A DNA stretch of 64,000 nt. It comes from an uncultured Ruminococcus sp. (GTDB lineage: Bacteria > Bacillota > Clostridia > Lachnospirales > Lachnospiraceae). The notes beneath the pieces are model-generated. The model was given only the letters and a program-made list of their open reading frames with translations. It was not told the origin of the DNA and searched no databases. The stretch lies in NCBI GenBank assembly GCA_904418845.1, contig CAJFQC010000004.1, forward strand, positions 62,001 to 126,000. Direction: 5' to 3'. Made by a program: the position numbers and the translations under genes. Shown here piece after piece: positions 58,598 through 64,000 of this stretch. The stretch's first letter is position 1; each line of letters begins with the position of its first letter.

Positions 58598-59488
58598 TCA
58601 GGGTGAATCAGACTGCTGACGACTGATTTGTTCCAGAACGGCTCCGATATCCTCATCTATGCAGACTGCCCGTCCTCGAATCTCATTTGGCGCATACGCT
58701 TCTCCCTGATTGACGCACGCATAGATGGCTTTCGGACTCTGTGCAGTCATCTGCCAGAACGGGTATTTGATAATCCCCGGGGTATTCATCCCCACGCCCA
58801 GTTCCAGATAGAGCACACGATGTCCATAGTGTTTGTGTATAAAATCCTCATACCGTGAGGCGGCGGCATGCCACCCTTCATCCTCTGCAAATGTATTGTC
58901 CGAACGCAGGTTCATGGTCATTGGGCTGCCGCATTTGGGACAGTGCGGAATCAGTTCTGACGGAATACGCATATCCTTCTGCCGTTCGATCATCTGGCGG
59001 ACGGTCTCTTCATTGTCATATGTCTTTTGATGGCATGGCCTGTTGCACTGCCACAGTCCGTAATCTCCCTGTGTATAGAAAAGCCTGTCTCTATCAAATC
59101 CTGCAAGCTGGAACTGATGATCTACATTGGTCGTAAGGACAAAATAATCTTTTCCCTTTACAAGATGGAGCAGATCATCATAGGCAGTTCCCGGCGCCTT
59201 TATATACCGGTTTACGAAAATATGACGGCTCCACCACGCCCAGTATTCCTCCTGCGTTTCAAAAGGATAAAACCCGCCGGAATACATATCCCTGATCCCA
59301 TATCGCCGTCTGAAATCGCTGAAATATTTCTCAAAACGTTCTCCAGAATAGGTCAGACCCGCAGATGCGGACAGTCCTGCTCCTGCCCCCACGACGATAC
59401 CTTCTGCCTTTTCAATCGACTCTGCCAGCCGGGCGGCCTGATCAGAGGAGTTCACGGTAGATTCCGGCGTCGATATCTTTGAAAACAT
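58598..59488 (-). CDS. Sir2-family protein, SirTM-like (class M sirtuin)
   Basis: VVGAGAGLSASAGLTYSGERFEKYF; TTNVDHQFQLAGFD; Zn Cys pairs CNRPC and CPKCG; paired with macrodomain gene. Confidence 0.9.
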   Translation of the reverse strand: MFSKISTPESTVNSSDQAARLAESIEKAEGIVVGAGAGLSASAGLTYSGERFEKYFSDFRRRYGIRDMYSGGFYPFETQEEYWAWWSRHIFVNRYIKAPGTAYDDLLHLVKGKDYFVLTTNVDHQFQLAGFDRDRLFYTQGDYGLWQCNRPCHQKTYDNEETVRQMIERQKDMRIPSELIPHCPKCGSPMTMNLRSDNTFAEDEGWHAAASRYEDFIHKHYGHRVLYLELGVGMNTPGIIKYPFWQMTAQSPKAIYACVNQGEAYAPNEIRGRAVCIDEDIGAVLEQISRQQSDSP

Positions 59489-60224
59489 TGAATATCACCT
59501 TTCTTATAGAAGTTTTTTCTTTTAAAAATTCCTTTACTGTCTGGACTGCGATCGCAGCGGCCTCCTTGTTCGGAAAATGGTACTCCCCTGTGGAGATACA
59601 GCAGAAAGCCACGGTCTCAAGCCCATGCTCCGCAGCCAGCGCAAGGCAGGAACGGTAACAGGATGCCAGATCTGCCCTGTTTTCCTGCGTGACATGTCCC
59701 TGCACAACAGGGCCGACCGTATGCAAAATATAAGGTGCGGGGAGATTATAACCCCCGGTCAGTTTCGCCCGGCCGTTTGGCTCAGGATACCCCTGCGCGT
59801 TCATGATACGATTACATTCATCCCGGAGCTGTAATCCGGCAGCAGAATGAATCGCATTGTCAATACATCCGTGACATGGACAAAAACAGCCGAGAAGCGA
59901 GCTGTTGTCTGCGTCCACTATGGCATCCGCCTTTAATCTTGTAATATCCCCCTGCCACAGTACCAGACGGGGGTCTGTTAAAGAGACGGGAAGTTCATCT
60001 GCATCGATCACGCCCTTTTCCTCCCGCTCCGCGGACAAAAGCACATTCTGAACTTTCAGAAAATCCGCCCGCAGCGGCATAGGCGGACGTACATTCATCA
60101 GACTGCGCAGAAGCCGCCTCTGGCCTGTCTCGTCTTTTCGAAACTGCTCTGCCTGTATTCTGTAAGCCGGAAGTTCTTCGAGTAAGATTTTGATAAGAAA
60201 TTGCATCTGCTCTTTACGGTTCAT
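59442..60224 (-). CDS. Zn-containing macrodomain protein (protein-ADP-ribose hydrolase)
   Basis: LKADAIVDADNSSLLGCFCPCHGCIDNAIHSAAGLQLRDEC; LPAPYILHTVGPVV; FCCISTGEYHFPNKEAA. Confidence 0.92.
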   Translation of the reverse strand: MNRKEQMQFLIKILLEELPAYRIQAEQFRKDETGQRRLLRSLMNVRPPMPLRADFLKVQNVLLSAEREEKGVIDADELPVSLTDPRLVLWQGDITRLKADAIVDADNSSLLGCFCPCHGCIDNAIHSAAGLQLRDECNRIMNAQGYPEPNGRAKLTGGYNLPAPYILHTVGPVVQGHVTQENRADLASCYRSCLALAAEHGLETVAFCCISTGEYHFPNKEAAAIAVQTVKEFLKEKTSIRKVIFNVFKDIDAGIYRELL

Positions 60225-60336
60225 TTGCTGTCACCTCTTTGAACACATTGTAAGGCGACGCTGACGCCAAGTAAAGTACGCACTTTTTTGTAACTAAGCC
60301 CTGCGTTTGGTACTATTGCTGATTTTACGGACTTTT

Positions 60337-60996
60337 TCAGGAGAGAATTTTTCTCTTTTTTATGCCGCGCAGCTTAAGATTTTGTATACGATCAATTAAA
60401 AAAGAGGAGATAGTAACCGTTATAACGGAAAACGCAATACGAGAAAAAGGAATATAGGTTAGGGAAAGTCCGAGTACCACAAAATCCGTAAACATATACG
60501 CCCGGGACAGACGCCAGTGAGTCAGGTGGGAAATAGTAAGTGCCAGCGCGTCGTCTCCTCCGCTTGAACCGCCCTGCCGCACGATCATCCCCACGCCCAC
60601 ACCGACAAAGATCCCTCCGCTTACGGTGGCTAATAACGGATAAGCGGACAGGTCAGGCAGCATGGGCGGGAACAATTCCCATAGCTTATAAAACAAAGAT
60701 ACACTGGCAGTTGACAGGATCGATACTTTAATAAATCTGCCGCCCAAATATTTGAAAGCGAGCAGATAACAGGAAATATCCAGTATCGGTGTGATGATAG
60801 CGGGTGAAATCCCAAGCCAATGCCCGGTTAAAAGCATCATGCCAATTACTCCGCCTTCTGTAATACCCGTTTGCTGATGAATATTATGAATACCAAAGGA
60901 GCATATTGCTGCCCCAATCATAATAAAAGCAGCCATTTTCCATGACAGTCCCTCTGCAATTTTACGCACAGAAATAAAAAACCAAGATTTTAACAC
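60337..60996 (-). CDS. YitT-family membrane protein
   Basis: FGIHNIHQQTGITEGGVIGMMLLTGHWLGISPAIITPILDISCYLLAFKYLGGRF; GGSSGGDDALALTISH; GTG start with AAGGAGG. Confidence 0.9.
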   Translation of the reverse strand: MLKSWFFISVRKIAEGLSWKMAAFIMIGAAICSFGIHNIHQQTGITEGGVIGMMLLTGHWLGISPAIITPILDISCYLLAFKYLGGRFIKVSILSTASVSLFYKLWELFPPMLPDLSAYPLLATVSGGIFVGVGVGMIVRQGGSSGGDDALALTISHLTHWRLSRAYMFTDFVVLGLSLTYIPFSRIAFSVITVTISSFLIDRIQNLKLRGIKKRKILS

Positions 60997-61031
60997 AAAA
61001 AGCCTCCTTGTATTATATCCTTATAAAAGGT

Positions 61032-61062
61032 ATAATAAAGAATATAGTAACTATAGTGTCAA
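61032..61062 (-). promoter_or_regulatory. MerR-type promoter with 19-bp spacer driving YitT-family gene
   Basis: Minus strand TTGACA (61057-61062), N19 containing dyad ATAGTTACTAT, TATTAT (61032-61037). Confidence 0.75.
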
Positions 61063-61071
61063 GGGGGCAAT

Positions 61072-61902
61072 ATGGATAATTTATTTTCAATTGGAGAGTT
61101 GTCGAAATATCAGAATATTTCTAAACAGACTCTGATTTTTTACGATAAAATCGGTCTGTTCCGTCCTGCTTATGTAGACCCGAATAACGGTTATCGCTAT
61201 TATAGTTCCCAGCAGATTGACTATTTGGACACTATTCTGATTATGAAAAAAATCGGTTTCTCTCTGACGGAAATTCGGGAACATATGCAGCATTATAATA
61301 TCGACAGCAGTCTGATTGCTTTGAGAAAACAGATTACAGCTATTGATCGCCACATCCAGGAACTTCGTTTGATTCGAAGCCGGTTGCTGCATCGCTGCAC
61401 TCAAATGGAGAACGCAAAAATATATAAAGAAAAAGAAAATCCGGTTATAATCGAAAAAATGGATGCACAATACATTTTGTTTCACGAAGTGGAAGAGCCA
61501 TACAGTTTGCGGGAAATCAGCATTGCAACAAAAAAATGTTTTGCCGATTCTTTTCAGAAGGGGTTGCCAATCTTTTTTCAATGTGGTGTGGTCGTCCCTT
61601 CCCGGCACATTATTGAGGAACGGTTTACCGAAGCCTCATTTGCGTTCCTTCCGATCGAAGAAACGAATCAAGTCAGTAACATCAAACGTCTTCCGGCCGG
61701 AGAATGTGTAAGCGTCTACCATGTCGGAAATTATCTGTCTATTGGGCGTTCTTATCAAAAAATTTTGGATTATTGTAAATTTCATTCTATACAGATTGTA
61801 TCGGATTCCTATGAGTTCTGTATTAATGACTATATCACGACTTATGATGAAAACGAGTACATTACCAAAATTATGTTTTATATCAAAACATCTGAAGATT
61901 AA
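61072..61902 (+). CDS. MerR-family transcriptional regulator with C-terminal effector-binding domain (BltR/BmrR-like)
   Basis: LFSIGELSKYQNISKQTLIFYDKIGLFRPAYVDPNNGYRYYSSQQIDYLDTI. Confidence 0.94.
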   Translation: MDNLFSIGELSKYQNISKQTLIFYDKIGLFRPAYVDPNNGYRYYSSQQIDYLDTILIMKKIGFSLTEIREHMQHYNIDSSLIALRKQITAIDRHIQELRLIRSRLLHRCTQMENAKIYKEKENPVIIEKMDAQYILFHEVEEPYSLREISIATKKCFADSFQKGLPIFFQCGVVVPSRHIIEERFTEASFAFLPIEETNQVSNIKRLPAGECVSVYHVGNYLSIGRSYQKILDYCKFHSIQIVSDSYEFCINDYITTYDENEYITKIMFYIKTSED

Positions 61903-61913
61903 ATAACAGTAAA

Positions 61914-62177
61914 ACTCTGCACCAGGAAGATGGAGCCTGGCAGGCTATCCTAGGGGTGAATACTTCGCCAAAGCACCAGAAAAAAGGATATGCCTCCCAA
62001 ATTATGTAGCGGGTAATAGCGGACGCACAAACGCAAGAACGGAAAGGCTGTGTGTTGACCTGCAAACAGGCTCTTATCGGTTACTATGAGAAGCTTGGAT
62101 TTCAGAATACAGGAAAATCCCAATCTGCCCTTCCCGGGCAGATATGGTACGACATGATTCTGTTTTTTAAAAAAGAA
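61914..62177 (+). pseudogene. GNAT acetyltransferase remnant (5'-truncated, internal TAG)
   Basis: LHQEDGAWQAILGVNTSPKHQKKGYASQIM*RVIADAQTQERKGCVLTCKQALIGYYEKLGFQNTGKSQSALPGQIWYDMILFF; TAG at 62007-62009. Confidence 0.8.
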
Positions 62178-62204
62178 TATGTACGGATTTTCTTACCCAT
62201 AGTA

Positions 62205-63179
62205 TTACCCCAGATATTTTTCAAAGAATGTTGTCATTTTATCAAACGGGATCATATCTGTCTGATCATACAGATCTGTGTGTACCGCGTCCGGAATGAT
62301 CATCAATTCTTTGTTGTCACCCTTTAACATGGAATAAGCATCTTTACTGAAATAACAGGAATGTGCTTTCTCGCCGTGAATGAGGAGCGCGGCGCTTCGG
62401 ATCTCATCGGCATACTGCAGGACTGGCATATTCAGGAAAGATAAAGAAGACGTTACATTCCACCCACCGTTGGAGTTCAGGGAACGCTTGTGGTATCCGC
62501 GGTCTGTCTTGTAATAGTCGTAATAATCTTTCACAAAGAAAGGCGCGTCCTCCGGCAGAACGTCTGCAACACCACCTGCAAGAGCATAACTTCCGTTTTT
62601 ATAATCCACTATCCTCTGAGCGTTCAGCGATTTGCGCTTTTCATAGCGGGCCTCTTCAGAATCTTCCCCATCAAAATATCCTTTCGCGTTTACCCGGGTC
62701 ATATCGTACATAGTGGATGCCACAGTAGCTTTGATCCGCGTATCGATGGCCGCAGCGTTTAAAGCCATTCCTCCCCATCCGCAAATACCGATGATGCCGA
62801 TCTTCCCAGGATCCACATTTTCCTGAACTGAAAGGAAATCAACCGCAGCCTGGAAGTCCTCTGTATTGATATCCGGGGATGCCACATATCTGGGAGTTCC
62901 CCCGCTCTCCCCTGTGTAGGACGGGTCAAAAGCAATGGCCAGAAAACCTCTCTTCGCCATTTCCTGAGCATAAAGACCGGAAGCCTGCTCCTTCACCGCA
63001 CCGAAAGGACCGCTGACCGCAATCGCCGCCAGACTTCCTTTCGTGTCTTTCGGTTCATACAGATCCGCCGCCAGAGTGATTCCGTAACGGTTGTGAAAAG
63101 TTACTTTTTTATGATTTACTTCATCGCTTTTGGGAAAAGTCTTATCCCATTCTTCTGCTAAAATCAATTTTTCTTCCAT
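62205..63179 (-). CDS. Alpha/beta hydrolase
   Basis: VTFHNRYGITLAADLYEPKD; IGIIGICGWGGMALNAAAID; IPDAVHTDLYDQ. Confidence 0.88.
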   Translation of the reverse strand: MEEKLILAEEWDKTFPKSDEVNHKKVTFHNRYGITLAADLYEPKDTKGSLAAIAVSGPFGAVKEQASGLYAQEMAKRGFLAIAFDPSYTGESGGTPRYVASPDINTEDFQAAVDFLSVQENVDPGKIGIIGICGWGGMALNAAAIDTRIKATVASTMYDMTRVNAKGYFDGEDSEEARYEKRKSLNAQRIVDYKNGSYALAGGVADVLPEDAPFFVKDYYDYYKTDRGYHKRSLNSNGGWNVTSSLSFLNMPVLQYADEIRSAALLIHGEKAHSCYFSKDAYSMLKGDNKELMIIPDAVHTDLYDQTDMIPFDKMTTFFEKYLG

Positions 63180-63363
63180 TTCAAACTCCTCCGTTATGTT
63201 CTCGTTCTTTTTTTCATGTTTGTTGTAATCCTTTGATCGTGAAATAGCTAATACTTATTTTCTATCTTTAGATATTTGAAATATAAATATCTCTGTCGAC
63301 TTACACACTTTACTGTACCGGGATACAAAGTGAAAAATGTTTATACAAAAGTCCTCTGTATTC

Positions 63364-63897
63364 CTATAAACTTCTCCCAAACTCATATGCCTTCTCCAGG
63401 AATCCGCTTGCTTTGGTCATCCCGACTGTGCCGCATCCTCCACCCAGAATCTCACCCATGTTTTCAAAATTCATATACCTGCATATGGTCTCATAGTGTG
63501 CCTGTATATCCTTCATCGTCCAGTCCGCATTGTCCCATGCAGCCACGATCAGACCTGTCTTAAGCCTTTTTGCCGACAGTTTTCCGTTGAAGCTGTAAAA
63601 ACGGTCAATGACCAATTTAAGCTGTGCAGAAACTCCGAAGTAATACAGCGGCGTTACAAATACTGCCATATCCGCATCTAATATCATATTGCGGAGTTCT
63701 GCCATGTCGTCTTTCTGCACACAAAGACCGGACATCCCGCACGCCTCGCATCCGAGACAGGGATGGATCTTCGCATGTCCCGCATCGAATTCCGTAATCT
63801 CATGTCTTGCTTCTTCTGAGCCTTTTATAAATGCATCCGCCAGCAGATTTGAAGAACCGTGCTTATGCGGACTGCTTTTTATTACAAGTATCTTCAT
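63364..63897 (-). CDS. Flavodoxin-family / NADPH-dependent FMN reductase-like protein
   Basis: MKILVIKSSPHKHGSSNLLADAFIKGSEEA; CLGCEACGMSGLCVQKDDM; FVTPLYYFGVSAQLKLVIDRFY. Confidence 0.9.
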   Translation of the reverse strand: MKILVIKSSPHKHGSSNLLADAFIKGSEEARHEITEFDAGHAKIHPCLGCEACGMSGLCVQKDDMAELRNMILDADMAVFVTPLYYFGVSAQLKLVIDRFYSFNGKLSAKRLKTGLIVAAWDNADWTMKDIQAHYETICRYMNFENMGEILGGGCGTVGMTKASGFLEKAYEFGRSL

Positions 63898-63932
63898 AAT
63901 AATCCAGCCTCCTTATTCAGACCAGCTATGGC

Positions 63933-64000
63933 CTACAGTCCCAGTTCTCCCATCCAGCTCTTGATCTGTGCTTCGGATGTTGTCACGCTCATCCTTTTGC
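63933..64000 (-). CDS. C-terminal fragment of a further minus-strand CDS running off the window
   Basis: Minus-strand frame ...RMSVTTSEAQIKSWMGELGL* ending at 63933; too short to assign family. Confidence 0.4.
   Translation of the reverse strand, partial: KRMSVTTSEAQIKSWMGELGL

Noticed and set aside
1-64000. CRISPR arrays, tRNA/rRNA genes, complete transposons or prophage
   Set aside because: No repeat-spacer arrays, transposase genes, phage structural genes or cloverleaf/rRNA sequence were recognised by reading; tRNAscan/Infernal would be needed to be exhaustive.

Overview
This 64 kb window looks like chromosomal DNA from a Lachnospiraceae-type Firmicute (inferred from gene content and order; not verified by search). 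From left to right it contains: (1) the 3' half of a bacterial microcompartment (BMC) operon: an acylating aldehyde dehydrogenase C-terminus, an alcohol dehydrogenase with an encapsulation-peptide-like N-terminus, five BMC-domain shell proteins, PduL, an EutN/CcmL vertex protein, a PduS/RnfC-like protein and a DeoR-family regulator. It is followed by an L-fucose module (sugar ABC transporter, rhamnulokinase/fuculokinase-type kinase, FucI, FucU). (2) A cell-shape and division cluster (radC, mreBCD, PBP2, minCDE, rodA, mgsA, DD-carboxypeptidase, yggS, sepF, ylmH, lspA, rluD). (3) A lexA / LysM (YneA-like) divergent SOS locus and a birA-bioBDA biotin operon. (4) A conserved rsfS-yqeK-nadD-yhbY-obgE-rpmA-prp-rplU block, aspartokinase, RNase E/G and a radical-SAM/DUF2344 pair. 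(5) A more accessory right end: an AT-rich orphan gene, a frameshifted acetyltransferase, an OpuC-type transporter, an HxlR regulator with a flavoprotein, a SirTM-type sirtuin plus Zn-macrodomain pair, a MerR-YitT divergent pair, a GNAT pseudogene, an alpha/beta hydrolase and a flavodoxin-like protein. The most interesting observations are: a BMC shell gene whose 43-aa Lys/Ala-rich extension reads through a retained Shine-Dalgarno and start codon (possible dual product); a cluster of SOS boxes over near-consensus divergent promoters at lexA/yneA-like; paired 18-bp direct repeats at the fucose transporter promoter; a sirtuin/macrodomain pair with no lipoyl-carrier partner genes nearby; and a MerR-type 19-bp-spacer promoter driving a YitT gene. 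No CRISPR, rRNA, tRNA or intact transposon was recognised. All family names come from reading the protein sequences, without database searches.
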